DNA from: Candidatus Methylomicrobium oryzae
GTDB taxonomy: Bacteria > Pseudomonadota > Gammaproteobacteria > Methylococcales > Methylomonadaceae
NCBI RefSeq assembly: GCF_016745425.1
Contig: NZ_JAERVK010000012.1
Coordinates: 1-64,000, forward strand
Direction of reading: 5' to 3'
Length of the DNA stretch: 64,000 nucleotides
Made by a program: the position numbers and the translations under genes. A model generated the notes under the pieces. It saw nothing but the letters and a program-made list of their open reading frames with translations. It was not told the DNA's origin and made no database searches. Below, piece after piece: positions 46,389 through 55,849 of the stretch; within the stretch, counting starts at the first letter, position 1, and the number at the start of each line of letters is the position of its first letter.

Positions 46389-46938
46389 TTTAAAGAAAGG
46401 CATGGTCGTCGAAATCAACGGCGCCCCGCATGTCGTCAAACAGGTGGAGGTCAGAAGCCCGTCGTCGCGCGGCGCTTCGACCCTGTACAAGGTGCGCTTC
46501 AACAACCTGAAGACCGGACAAAAACTCGACGAGACGCTGAAAGGCGACGATGCCTTCAAGGACGCCGATTGCGTGCGTGCGAAGGTGCAGTTTTCGTATC
46601 AGGACGGCGACAATTTCATCTTCATGAACCAGGAAGACTATAGCCAGTACACCCTGAACGCCGACGACCTGGAAGGCAAGGTCGAATACCTGACCGACGG
46701 CCTGGAAGGGATCGTGGCGCTCCTGGTCGACGACGAGATCATCGGGATCGAACTGCCGTCCTCGGTCGTGTTCACGATCGTCGAAACGCCGCCTGCGATC
46801 AAGGGCGCCACTGCCTCGAGCCGGACCAAGACTGCGAGGCTGCATACCGGCCTCGAAGTGCAGGTGCCCGAATACATTGAAACCGGCGAATCGGTCAAGG
46901 TGAATACCGAAACCGGAAAATTCATGTCCCGGGCTTGA
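46372..46938 (+). CDS. efpL: Elongation factor P-like protein EfpL (YeiP)
   Basis: A 188-residue EF-P paralogue with three beta-barrel domains. The loop that reaches the peptidyl-transferase centre reads SPSSRGASTLYK, with arginine in place of the modified lysine of EF-P, which is the YeiP/EfpL signature. It relieves ribosome stalling at proline and other motifs. The start is GTG at 46372, preceded by AGAGGAG. It is 13 bases ahead of rlmG, a second ribosome-related gene. Confidence 0.92.
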   Translation: MAKASDLKKGMVVEINGAPHVVKQVEVRSPSSRGASTLYKVRFNNLKTGQKLDETLKGDDAFKDADCVRAKVQFSYQDGDNFIFMNQEDYSQYTLNADDLEGKVEYLTDGLEGIVALLVDDEIIGIELPSSVVFTIVETPPAIKGATASSRTKTARLHTGLEVQVPEYIETGESVKVNTETGKFMSRA

Positions 46939-46951
46939 ACATCGGCCGCGG

Positions 46952-48085
46952 ATGCTTTTCAATTGCCCCCAGGGCGCCTTCGACCTGATCCGTCTGCCGC
47001 TGCGCCGCAACGAACTGTTGCAGCCTTTCGACGCGGCGGACGAGTATCTCCTGACCTATCTGTCCGAGCAGGGCCTTCCGAAAGGCGGGAGCCGCGTGCT
47101 GATCGTCAACGACAGCTTCGGCGCGCTGGCGGTCGCGTTGAGCGATTACCAACCCGATGCGGTGTCCGATTCTTTCCTGTCGCATCAGGCAACCGGCATC
47201 AATTTGGAAAAAAACGGCAAGACCCGGGACAGCACGCGTCTCCTGCACAGCCTGGAGCCGTTGCAGGGCGCCTACGACCTGGTGCTGATCAAGGTTCCGA
47301 AAACGCTCGGCCTCTTGGAGCACCAGCTGATCAGCCTGCACGGCCATTTGCAGCCGGACGCGCAAGTGATTCTGGCCGGAATGGTTAAAATGCTGCCCGG
47401 CTCGGTCTGGCAATTGGTCGAACGCCTGCTCGGTCCGGCCACGACCGCATTGGCGCGCAAGAAAGCCAAACTGATCTTTGCGAAGCCGGTCCCGCGCGAC
47501 AATCCGCCGCCGAATCCGTATCCGGTGCGCTACCGGCTCGAAAATACCGATTTTCGGATCGTCAATCACGCGAATGTGTTTTCGCGGGACAGCCTGGACA
47601 TCGGCACGCGTTTTTTTCTCCAGCATCTTCCCGAAGGATGGGGCCAATCCGAGATCGTCGATCTGGGCTGCGGCAACGGCGTGGTCGGCTTGATCGCGGC
47701 CCGGCGCAATCCGGAAGCCGTGCTGCATTTCGTCGACGAGTCCTACATGGCGGTCGCTTCCGCCAAGGAAAATTTCGAAACCGCGTTCGGCACGGAACGC
47801 AAGGCAACCTTTCAGGCGGGCGACGGTTTGAAGGCATTCGCATCGGAATCGGCCGATTTGATCCTCTGCAATCCGCCTTTTCATCAGCAATATCTGCAGG
47901 GCGACCAGATTGCGGTCGGGATGTTCAAAGACGCGAAACGGGTATTGCGCCGGGACGGCGAATTATGGGTGATCGGCAACCGGCATCTCAATTATCATGC
48001 CGTTTTGGATCGCTTGTTTGGGGGATATTCCGTGGTAGCGGCCAATCCGAAGTTTGTGATTCACAAGACCCGGAAAAGACGCTAG
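46952..48085 (+). CDS. rlmG: 23S rRNA (guanine-1835-N2)-methyltransferase RlmG
   Basis: A 377-residue two-domain enzyme. The N-terminal half is a degenerate methyltransferase-like recognition domain. The C-terminal half is catalytic, with IVDLGCGNGVVGLIAARRNP (SAM site) and LILCNPPFHQQ (N2-guanine type). This layout is shared by RlmG and RsmC, and the sequence with PNPYPVRYRLENTDFRI favours RlmG. Confidence 0.9.
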   Translation: MLFNCPQGAFDLIRLPLRRNELLQPFDAADEYLLTYLSEQGLPKGGSRVLIVNDSFGALAVALSDYQPDAVSDSFLSHQATGINLEKNGKTRDSTRLLHSLEPLQGAYDLVLIKVPKTLGLLEHQLISLHGHLQPDAQVILAGMVKMLPGSVWQLVERLLGPATTALARKKAKLIFAKPVPRDNPPPNPYPVRYRLENTDFRIVNHANVFSRDSLDIGTRFFLQHLPEGWGQSEIVDLGCGNGVVGLIAARRNPEAVLHFVDESYMAVASAKENFETAFGTERKATFQAGDGLKAFASESADLILCNPPFHQQYLQGDQIAVGMFKDAKRVLRRDGELWVIGNRHLNYHAVLDRLFGGYSVVAANPKFVIHKTRKRR

Positions 48086-48129
48086 AGAAGTAAAGATCGA
48101 TTTGGCCTGAATCAGCCGGGAAAGAAGGC

Positions 48130-48157
48130 CCGCGCCGAAGCTGGAACAGCGGCGCGG
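48130..48157 (+). terminator. GC-rich hairpin downstream of rlmG
   Basis: Stem CCGCGCCG/CGGCGCGG with a 12-base loop, 45 bases after the rlmG stop. No T-run follows, so it may only stabilise the RNA end. Confidence 0.35.
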
Positions 48158-48192
48158 AGAATGAAGAAACAGTTATACATGGAAAAAATCCC

Positions 48193-48348
48193 TTAACCGT
48201 TAGTAGCTCTACGGTTCAGGAACATGTTGGTGTAGATCGCGGCCGAGGCGAAGAATACGTTCGAAAAGATGAACTCGCCCGAAATGAAGCCGGCAATCCC
48301 GCTGATGAACATAAGGCCGATGATGATGTCACGTTTAGCGTTTGACAT
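48193..48348 (-). CDS. 51-residue membrane protein, unknown
   Basis: A small protein with two hydrophobic stretches (IIIGLMFISGIAGFISGEFIF and VFFASAAIYTNMFL) ending in NRRATNG. The start MSNAKRD at 48348 has AGGAG at ideal spacing, which supports it as a real gene. No family recognised. It lies on the opposite strand to its neighbours. Confidence 0.68.
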   Translation of the reverse strand: MSNAKRDIIIGLMFISGIAGFISGEFIFSNVFFASAAIYTNMFLNRRATNG

Positions 48349-48737
48349 GGTGTTTACTCCTAAGATGTAGTTGATAGTAAATGAAAATTTCACAGCTACA
48401 GTATAGGGTTGAGATCAGCCATTTACAATATTAGAAACGGTTAATTAATAGTTTCCTGCTTATTGACAATAGCGCCCAATATCCTTACACCGGAGCATCG
48501 GCTTCACCTTCCGATTATCCCCATGCTTTTAAATTAAGAACTGCGTAGGGTGGATAAGCGAAGCGCATCCACCACTTAATCGCCGGATGCGCTTCGCTTA
48601 TCCACCCTACATTCGATTAATTTTCCAGTATTGACCTATCCCCATTGCGACTTCCGCGCACAGCATCGCCGCGATCAAAGTGTTAAACTATCGTTTTTTA
48701 TTGCGATTCGCGCAGCGAACCACTCCTGACCCACCCC
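48349..48737. other. Intergenic region upstream of mfd
   Basis: 390 bases without a gene. It contains the second family B palindromic element at 48545. The AT-rich left end must hold the promoter of the small membrane gene. The mfd promoter is not obvious. Confidence 0.5.
48545..48610. repeat. Palindromic element, family B copy 2
   Basis: Near-perfect inverted repeat: GTAGGGTGGATAAGCGAAGC with GCTTCGCTTATCCACCCTAC at the ends and GCATCC/GGATGC inside. Confidence 0.88.
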
Positions 48738-51700
48738 ATGGCTGAAGATAACGCCTTGATCTTTTCACCGGCCGTGCCGGCATCCCAAAACGCAGTGCAG
48801 ATTTGGAGCGGCCTCTACGGCTGTGCCGACGCGCTGGCGCTGGCGTCTGCGATCAAAAACGAGAATCGGCTGTTTCTGATCGTGACGGCCGACAACCACA
48901 CCGCGCTCCGACTCGAACACGAGCTGGAATTTTTCCTGCAGGATACCGGCCTTCCAATCCTGCATTTCCCGGACTGGGAAACGCTGCCCTACGACGTGTT
49001 CTCGCCGCTGCCGGAGATCATTTCCGAACGCCTGAAAACGCTCGCGCTACTGCCCCAAGTCAAGCGCGGCGCGCTGATCGTCTCGGTCGCGACGCTGATG
49101 CACCGGCTCGCGCCCAGGGAGCATGTGCTGGCATACAGTTTTTCGCTGAGCGTGGGCGAGGTTTTCAACCTGGAGCTGAACAGAATCAAGCTCGAAAGCG
49201 TCGGCTACCAGTGCGTCTCGCAGGTTTATCAGCACGCCGAATTCGCGGTGCGCGGCTCGATCGTCGACCTATTCCCGATGGGCAGCCAGACACCTTACCG
49301 GATCGAACTGTTCGACGACGAAATCGAATCGATCCGCACATTCGATCCCGAAACGCAGCGCTCCCTGGACAAGATCGACCGGATCGAGCTGTTCCCGGCG
49401 CGCGAGTTCCCGTTTACCGACGAGGCGATCAAGCACTTCCGGCAGGCCTTCCGCGAGCTTTTTCCGGACGCCTCGACCAAAAACGCCCTGTACAGCGACA
49501 TCAGCAAAGGCATTGCGTCGGGCGGCATCGAATATTACCTGCCCTTGTTCGTCGAACGCACGGCAACCCTGTTCGACTACCTGCCCGCCGATGCGGTATT
49601 CGTGCTGCCGGCAAAGCTCGAAGCGCAGGCCGAGGCCTTTTCCGCGGAAGCGCACGAACGTTTCGAACAGCGCCGATTCAATGTCGACCGGCCGCTATTA
49701 AAGCCGGAACTGTTGTTTTTGAACCCAACCGAGCTGAAACAGCGCACTGCAACTTTCGCGCAAATCGCGCTGCAGAGCGGCGATGCAGGGCCGGAAGCTA
49801 AGGTCGCGTTTGACTGCACGCCGCTGCCCGAATTGACGATCGACGCGAAACTGAAGGAGCCCGCGCAACGGCTGCGCCAGTTTATCGAAGGCTTCGACGG
49901 CAAAATTCTATTCGTCGCCGAATCGGCCGGCCGCCGGGAAGGCCTGATCGACCGGATGAAATCCTTCAAGATCCGGCTGAAAGCGGTCGAAGGCTGGCGC
50001 GAATTCATCGCAGCCGAGGACAAGCTCTGCATCACGGTCGCACCGATGGATCAAGGCCTGTGGCTCGAACAGCAGAAAATCGCGGTCGTTGCCGAAAGCC
50101 TCTTATCCGGCGAAAAAGCCCAGCAGCGGCGCCGGCGGCGAATGGCGGCGGCCAAGGAACTCGAAAAGATCGTCAACAATCTGAACGAATTGACGATCGG
50201 CTCGCCGGTCGTGCACCAGGAACACGGTGTCGGCCGCTACCTGGGCCTGCAGACGCTGGAGATCGGCGGCATCCCGGCCGAATTTCTGGCGCTCGAATAC
50301 GCGCAGGGCGACAAGCTGTACGTGCCGGTTTCATCCCTGCACCTGATCGGGCGCTACACCGGCGTCGACCCGGAAACCGCGCCGCTGCACAAGCTCGGCG
50401 GCGACCAGTGGAGCAAGGCAAAAAAGAAGGCGATCGAAAAAATTCGTGACGTCGCGGCGGAGCTGCTGGAAATTTACGCGAAGCGCGCGGCCAAAAAAGG
50501 CCACGAGTTCCACATCGCCTATAGCGACTATCAAACCTTCGCGGACGCCTTCCCGTTCGAGGAAACTCCGGACCAGCAGACCGCAATCGAGGCGATCCTG
50601 GAAGACATGGCCGGCCCGCAGCCAATGGACCGGGTCATCTGCGGCGACGTCGGTTTCGGCAAGACCGAGGTCGCGATGCGCGCGGCCTATATCGCGGTGC
50701 AGGACGGCAAGCAGGTCGCGGTCTTGGTGCCGACGACCCTGCTCGCCCAGCAGCATTACCAGAACTTCCGCGACCGTTTTGCCGACTGGCCGGTCCGCGT
50801 CGAAGTGATGTCGCGCTTCGTGACGCCGAAGCAGCAAAAGGAAATCGGCGATGCGCTGGCCGAAGGCCGGGTCGATATCATCATCGGTACGCACAAACTG
50901 CTGTCGAAGGAACTTAAATACAAGGCGCTCGGCCTCGTGATCATCGACGAGGAGCACCGCTTCGGGGTGCACCAGAAAGAACACTTCAAGAAACTGCGCA
51001 ACGAGCTGGACCTATTGACCCTGACCGCGACGCCGATCCCGCGGACGCTGAACATGGCGATGTCGGGTCTCAGGGACATTTCGATCATCGCCAGCCCGCC
51101 CCCAAACCGACACGCGATCAAGACCTTCATCAGCGAATGGGTCGATGCCCTGGTGCAGGAGGCGTGCCTGCGCGAGATCAAGCGCGGCGGCCAGATTTTC
51201 TTCCTGCACAACGATATCAAGTCGATGGGCAAAATGGCCGGCGAACTGCAAAAACTGGTGCCCGACGCGCGGATCGAGATTGCGCACGGCCAAATGCCCG
51301 AGCGCGATCTCGAACGAATCATGCTCGACTTTTACCACCAGCGCTTCAACCTGTTGCTCAGCACCACGATCATCGAGAGCGGAATCGACATTCCGAGCGC
51401 AAACACCATCCTGATCAACCGCGCCGACAAACTCGGCCTCGCCCAACTACACCAGCTCCGAGGGCGCGTCGGCCGCTCCCACCACCGGGCCTACGCCTAT
51501 TTCATCGTACCGCCGAAAACCCTGATGACCAAGGATGCCTTGAAACGGCTCGAAGCGATCGAAGCTTCCGGTGATCTCGGCGCGGGCTTCATGCTGTCCT
51601 CGCACGATCTCGAAATCCGCGGCGCGGGCGAACTGCTCGGTGACGAACAAAGCGGCCAGATTCAGGAAATCGGCTATACCCTGTACACCGAACTGCTCGA

Positions 51701-52199
51701 CCGTGCCGTCCACGCGCTGAAATCGGGCAAACAGCCGGAACTGGAGCTGCCGGCCGAAATGGGCCCTGAAGTCGACCTGCAGGCCCCGGCCCTAATTCCG
51801 GAAGACTACCTGCCGGACATCCACGCGCGCCTGGTGCTTTACAAGCGAATCGCGAACGCCGAAACTCACGAGGACCTGCGCGACCTGCAGATCGAAATGA
51901 TCGACCGCTTCGGCCTGTTGCCCGAGCCGGTCAAGACCTTGTTCAGCGTAACCGAACTCAAGCAGGGGGCGCAAAAGCTGGGACTGAAAAAGATCGAGGC
52001 GAATGCGGCCGGCGGTCGCCTGGTCTTTACCCAGGAGCCGAAAATCAACACCGACCGGTTGATCCTGTTGATTCAAACCCAGGCACAGGTTTATAAATTC
52101 GATGGAGCGGACAAGCTGCGGTTCGTCAAAAAGTTCGAGACGGTCGAGCAGAAGCTGGAATTTGTCAAGGATCTACTAGCCCGCCTATCGGTCGATTAA
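48738..52199 (+). CDS. mfd: Transcription-repair coupling factor Mfd
   Basis: A 1153-residue SF2 translocase that displaces stalled RNA polymerase and recruits UvrA. The order seen is UvrB-like N-terminal domains (to about 350), the RNA polymerase-interaction domain beginning ELTIGSPVVHQEHGVGRYLGL near 483, the helicase core with Walker A GDVGFGKTEVAMRAA, IIDEEHRFGVHQKE (DEEH box) and LTATPIPRTL, the TRG region near STTIIESGIDIPSANTILINRADKLGLAQLHQLRGRVGR, and the C-terminal TRCF domain. Length is typical. Confidence 0.96.
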   Translation: MAEDNALIFSPAVPASQNAVQIWSGLYGCADALALASAIKNENRLFLIVTADNHTALRLEHELEFFLQDTGLPILHFPDWETLPYDVFSPLPEIISERLKTLALLPQVKRGALIVSVATLMHRLAPREHVLAYSFSLSVGEVFNLELNRIKLESVGYQCVSQVYQHAEFAVRGSIVDLFPMGSQTPYRIELFDDEIESIRTFDPETQRSLDKIDRIELFPAREFPFTDEAIKHFRQAFRELFPDASTKNALYSDISKGIASGGIEYYLPLFVERTATLFDYLPADAVFVLPAKLEAQAEAFSAEAHERFEQRRFNVDRPLLKPELLFLNPTELKQRTATFAQIALQSGDAGPEAKVAFDCTPLPELTIDAKLKEPAQRLRQFIEGFDGKILFVAESAGRREGLIDRMKSFKIRLKAVEGWREFIAAEDKLCITVAPMDQGLWLEQQKIAVVAESLLSGEKAQQRRRRRMAAAKELEKIVNNLNELTIGSPVVHQEHGVGRYLGLQTLEIGGIPAEFLALEYAQGDKLYVPVSSLHLIGRYTGVDPETAPLHKLGGDQWSKAKKKAIEKIRDVAAELLEIYAKRAAKKGHEFHIAYSDYQTFADAFPFEETPDQQTAIEAILEDMAGPQPMDRVICGDVGFGKTEVAMRAAYIAVQDGKQVAVLVPTTLLAQQHYQNFRDRFADWPVRVEVMSRFVTPKQQKEIGDALAEGRVDIIIGTHKLLSKELKYKALGLVIIDEEHRFGVHQKEHFKKLRNELDLLTLTATPIPRTLNMAMSGLRDISIIASPPPNRHAIKTFISEWVDALVQEACLREIKRGGQIFFLHNDIKSMGKMAGELQKLVPDARIEIAHGQMPERDLERIMLDFYHQRFNLLLSTTIIESGIDIPSANTILINRADKLGLAQLHQLRGRVGRSHHRAYAYFIVPPKTLMTKDALKRLEAIEASGDLGAGFMLSSHDLEIRGAGELLGDEQSGQIQEIGYTLYTELLDRAVHALKSGKQPELELPAEMGPEVDLQAPALIPEDYLPDIHARLVLYKRIANAETHEDLRDLQIEMIDRFGLLPEPVKTLFSVTELKQGAQKLGLKKIEANAAGGRLVFTQEPKINTDRLILLIQTQAQVYKFDGADKLRFVKKFETVEQKLEFVKDLLARLSVD

Positions 52200-52243
52200 C
52201 CACATTCCTAACTGTCCTGCACTCAGGCTCACAGGCTTTACAC

Positions 52244-53155
52244 GTGACAAATTTGAATGCACTTTACGAAGCGGTACTGGATTCTGTAAATCAGGAGATC
52301 GCCGTGATCGACCATGACGGTACAATTGTTTATGCAAACCGGGCCTGGCAACAATTCGGCACAGACAACAATTTAAAGGACGGGGTTTCTGCAGGAAGCA
52401 ATTATCTGAAGGTTTGCGCAGTTAGCGCGGCGGCCGGCGACAGGCTTGCAGCCGAAGTCGCCAACGGAATCCGGGAGGTAGCCTCCGGGAAACGCGCTTC
52501 ATTCTCCTGCGAATACCCTTGCCACAGCCCCAATACGCGACGCTGGTTCATTATGAACGTGACACCTCTGCGATGCGGCTTACCGTTTTTATTGGTGATT
52601 TCCCATCAAAACATCACAGAGCGCAAATTGATGGAGGAGCAAATCCAATTCCAGGCATTGCATGATCCGATGACCGGACTTTCCAATCGACTGCACTTCA
52701 GTGAAGTTCTGGACAAGGAATGGCGGCGCGCGCTCCGTTCTCGCGAGCCGCTCAGCCTGGTAATGCTGGACATTGATTTTTTCAAACAATACAACGACAA
52801 ATTCGGTCATCTTTCAGGAGACCAATGTCTGATTGAAGTTTCCCATATATTGAAAAAATTCTCCAACAGAGCCGATGATCTCGCTGCGCGTTACGGCGGA
52901 GAGGAATTCGTACTGATTCTCGGAAATACCGCTCCTGACGCGGCCTACCATATTGCCGAATCGATAAGAAAAAGCGTCTATGATTTGGAGATCGTCTACG
53001 ACGACGTCCAAAGAATCACAATCAGCGCGGGCGTGGCTTCTTTTATTCCCAACATGCAGCTCAACACCTTAAGATTGCTCAATGAGGCGGATAAGGCGCT
53101 TTACCGGGCAAAACGCGAAGGACGCAATAGAGTGGTAATCGGGGAAACAGGTTGA
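52244..53155 (+). CDS. PAS-GGDEF diguanylate cyclase
   Basis: A 303-residue cytoplasmic protein with no transmembrane helix. Residues 1-125 form a PAS-type sensor (NQEIAVIDHDGTIVYANRAWQQFG). Residues about 135-300 are a GGDEF domain with DPMTGLSNRLHF and the active-site YGGEEFVLILG. An allosteric RxxD I-site (RADD) sits five residues before it. It should make cyclic di-GMP. The start codon is GTG and no good ribosome site is seen. Confidence 0.88.
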   Translation: MTNLNALYEAVLDSVNQEIAVIDHDGTIVYANRAWQQFGTDNNLKDGVSAGSNYLKVCAVSAAAGDRLAAEVANGIREVASGKRASFSCEYPCHSPNTRRWFIMNVTPLRCGLPFLLVISHQNITERKLMEEQIQFQALHDPMTGLSNRLHFSEVLDKEWRRALRSREPLSLVMLDIDFFKQYNDKFGHLSGDQCLIEVSHILKKFSNRADDLAARYGGEEFVLILGNTAPDAAYHIAESIRKSVYDLEIVYDDVQRITISAGVASFIPNMQLNTLRLLNEADKALYRAKREGRNRVVIGETG

Positions 53156-53175
53156 TGGGAGATCAAAACCAACTC

Positions 53176-53216
53176 GTAGGCACCTGGTGCGCTTCACTTC
53201 GTTCAGCACACCCTAC
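53176..53216. repeat. Palindromic element, family C copy 1
   Basis: Starts GTAGGCACCTGGTGCGC and ends GCACACCCTAC, with the common core TTCACTTCGTTCAGC. Shorter than copy 2. Confidence 0.6.
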
Positions 53217-53272
53217 GGCTCTAACCTCCAAAGCCCTAATTCAAGCCCTGAATCTCAGACGCAAACAAGCTC

Positions 53273-53342
53273 GTAGGATGGGCTGAGGTACGAAGCCCAT
53301 CAGTCGCGACCGATGCGCTTCACTTCGTTCAGCGCATCCTAC
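53273..53342. repeat. Palindromic element, family C copy 2
   Basis: Starts GTAGGATGGGC and ends GCGCATCCTAC, with inner hairpins around GATGGGC/GCCCATC and the core CTTCACTTCGTTCAGC. It lies 80 bases downstream of the cysH stop and 60 after copy 1. Confidence 0.7.
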
Positions 53343-53421
53343 GGTTCCCAACCTGCTAATATTGATCCAGGCCAATTTTTAAAGCCCTCTGCTCAAGCCC
53401 GGAGTTTTAGAGGCAAACTCG

Positions 53422-54147
53422 CTATTTCCCTTCCACATTCGAAGCATGCAGCCCGCACTCCTTCTTGGCCGCATCCTCCCACCACCATCTTCCGGCGCGC
53501 TCGTGCTGGTTGGGCAGTACCGGCCGGGTGCAGGGCTCGCAGCCGATGCTGATATAGCCCCGTTGGTGTAATTCGTTGAAAGGCACCTGATAGGCTTCGA
53601 TATGGTCCCACACCTGCGCGGACGCCCAGTTCAGGAGCGGATTGAATTTGACCAGCGTATGCTCCGGCGTTGAAAACGCGGTATCGATCTGCACTTCCGG
53701 AATGCTCTGCCGGGTGTCGAGGCTCTGGTCCTTGCGCTGGCCGGTAATCCAGGCATCCAGGTGCGCCAGCTTGCGCTTGAGCGGCTCGACTTTGCGGATG
53801 CCGCAGCATTCGTGGTGTCCGTCTTCGTAGAAACTGAACAGGCCTTTCGTTTTGACCAGATTATCCAAAAGCTCCCGGTCCGGACTCAGCACCTCGATCG
53901 CAATGCCGTAATGCTTTCTGACCTTTTCGATGAAACGGTAGGTTTCGGGATGCAGACGGCCGGTATCCAATGAAAAGACCTGGATGTCCGGGCGAATTTT
54001 GACCGCCATGTCGATCAGCACCACGTCTTCCGCGCCGCTGAACGAAATCGCGATGTTATCGAACAGTTCCAGCGCTTTTTTCAGAATCACGCGCGGATTT
54101 TTATTCTGCAGTTCGTCCTGCAGGGTTTGAATATCGAAGGATGTCAT
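53422..54147 (-). CDS. cysH: Iron-sulfur type APS reductase
   Basis: A 241-residue enzyme that reduces adenylylsulfate to sulfite using thioredoxin. It has the four cluster cysteines of the bacterial APS reductase type: C114-C115 in HHECCGIRK and C203/C206 in GCEPCTRP, plus the catalytic C231 in KKECGLH. The E. coli PAPS reductase lacks the first four. The P-loop-like [12 protein letters not shown] is present. The ATG overlaps the gshA stop by four bases. Because the preferred substrate is APS, a CysC kinase is not needed downstream. Confidence 0.93.
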   Translation of the reverse strand: MTSFDIQTLQDELQNKNPRVILKKALELFDNIAISFSGAEDVVLIDMAVKIRPDIQVFSLDTGRLHPETYRFIEKVRKHYGIAIEVLSPDRELLDNLVKTKGLFSFYEDGHHECCGIRKVEPLKRKLAHLDAWITGQRKDQSLDTRQSIPEVQIDTAFSTPEHTLVKFNPLLNWASAQVWDHIEAYQVPFNELHQRGYISIGCEPCTRPVLPNQHERAGRWWWEDAAKKECGLHASNVEGK

Positions 54148-55751
54148 GCGGGCAGGGTCATATCGTCACATTGGGCAAAATAGCATGCCAGGAAATCGTC
54201 GAACGACAGCGTATCCCGGCTCTCGATCTCGGCTTGTTTGATCAGGGATTGTTCGGCGAGTTGCATAAATTCCCGGTTGCGAACGTCCGAGAGGCGGCGG
54301 CTTTTGAAATACTGCACATGCTCGTTCGACGACTGCAGCGCCAAGCAGGCGAACGGTTCATCATTCTTCGACATTGCGCTCAGCATGCGGGCCGACGGGG
54401 TCAGATCCGGATTCCGCACCACCTCGCGCTGTTCCGCCAACGCCGCGCCATACGGTTTATCGGCCAGCCCCTCGTCGAGCACCCGGCAAATCGGCTCCAT
54501 CGCATCAAGGATCTCGTTCGCCCAGTCCTGCAACGGAATCGACTCGCCGTTCCTGTTCAGTTCCAGGCCGGGCTTCCGGCCGTTGTTCGCGACCGCCAGT
54601 TGATTCGCATTGTAGATTCGATAATCTTCCTGCGTGTTGGGCGGGCTGTCGTGGAGCAGGCAGTTGAGCAGCAAGGCCTCGATGAAACGGCCCCGGCTCG
54701 CGTTAATTCCGACCGGCTCGAACACATCCAGATCAAGCGACCGCATCTCGATATAGCGAAGGCCGCGCCGCTTCAGCGCCAGCGTCGGTTTCTCGCCTGA
54801 CATCGCGATCTGCTTCGGACGCATCGTGCTGTAAAATTCGTTCTCGATCTGCAGAATGTTGCTGTTCAGCTGCCGGTATTCGCCGTCCACCTTCACGCCG
54901 ATCTGTTCATACTCCGGATACGGGGTCGTGATCGCATGATAGAGGCTCTTGATATAGGCGGGCAGCGAGTTGTAATCGATGTTCAGCGATGCCTGATTCT
55001 TGCTTTTGTAACCGATATCGCTCATCCGCAACGAGGTCGCGTACGGATGGTACAGTGTGCCTTTATTAAAGGTTTCGAACTGGCTCATCAAGGAAGGCCG
55101 GCTCTTGAAGAAGCTTTTGCAGATCGCCGGCGAGGCGCCGAACAGGTAAAGAATGATCCAGCCGACGCGCTGGAAGTTACGGATCAGGCCGAAATAAGCG
55201 TCAGCGGTAAAAGCTTCGAGGCTGTCCTCGCGGTTTTCGAGTCCGCGGAGCGCCGGCCACAGCTCGGCCGGCACCGAATAGTTGAAATGAATTCCGGCGA
55301 TCGCCTGCATCGTCCGCCCGTAGCGGTGCCACAGGCCGCGCCGGTAGACGTGCTTCATTTGTCCGACATTCGAGGTGCCGTAGGTCGCGATCGGGATGCT
55401 TTCGTCCCCGTCGATCCCGCACGGCATGCTTGCGCCGAGCAGCATCTCATCGTCCAGATGATCGTAGACGAACTGGTGCAGGTCGGTCAGATAATCAATC
55501 GTGTCGTCGATCTCCGCGAACGGCGGCGTGATCAGTTCGATCAGCGCTTCCGAATAGTCGGTAGTGATATAGGGATGCGTCAGCGCGGAACCCAGCGATT
55601 TCGGGTGCGGCTTTTGCGAAATGAAACCGTCCTTGCCGATACGGAGGCTCTCCTTTTCGATGCCTTTCAGACCTCCCGCGATCAGGTGTTGGCGCCCGCT
55701 GTTCAAGAGCCGCTCCAGCCGCGGCGAAGGCATCGTATCGGAATGATTCAT
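54144..55751 (-). CDS. gshA: Glutamate-cysteine ligase
   Basis: A 535-residue proteobacterial-type GshA that joins glutamate and cysteine, the first step of glutathione synthesis. Motifs include [50 protein letters not shown] and [14 protein letters not shown], typical of the E. coli-like class. The start [19 protein letters not shown] at 55751 fits the family. The longer reading to 55913 runs into the recQ region. Overlap with cysH makes a cysteine-and-glutathione transcription unit. Confidence 0.94.
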   Translation of the reverse strand: MNHSDTMPSPRLERLLNSGRQHLIAGGLKGIEKESLRIGKDGFISQKPHPKSLGSALTHPYITTDYSEALIELITPPFAEIDDTIDYLTDLHQFVYDHLDDEMLLGASMPCGIDGDESIPIATYGTSNVGQMKHVYRRGLWHRYGRTMQAIAGIHFNYSVPAELWPALRGLENREDSLEAFTADAYFGLIRNFQRVGWIILYLFGASPAICKSFFKSRPSLMSQFETFNKGTLYHPYATSLRMSDIGYKSKNQASLNIDYNSLPAYIKSLYHAITTPYPEYEQIGVKVDGEYRQLNSNILQIENEFYSTMRPKQIAMSGEKPTLALKRRGLRYIEMRSLDLDVFEPVGINASRGRFIEALLLNCLLHDSPPNTQEDYRIYNANQLAVANNGRKPGLELNRNGESIPLQDWANEILDAMEPICRVLDEGLADKPYGAALAEQREVVRNPDLTPSARMLSAMSKNDEPFACLALQSSNEHVQYFKSRRLSDVRNREFMQLAEQSLIKQAEIESRDTLSFDDFLACYFAQCDDMTLPA

Positions 55752-55849
55752 GGGAAGGTCGTTACGCTCTTCTGTCCTGTATAATCCGACTATTATAAAA
55801 GGTTGGAACCCCGCAAGAAAAATTAAATGACGAGACGGAGTATAAGACG

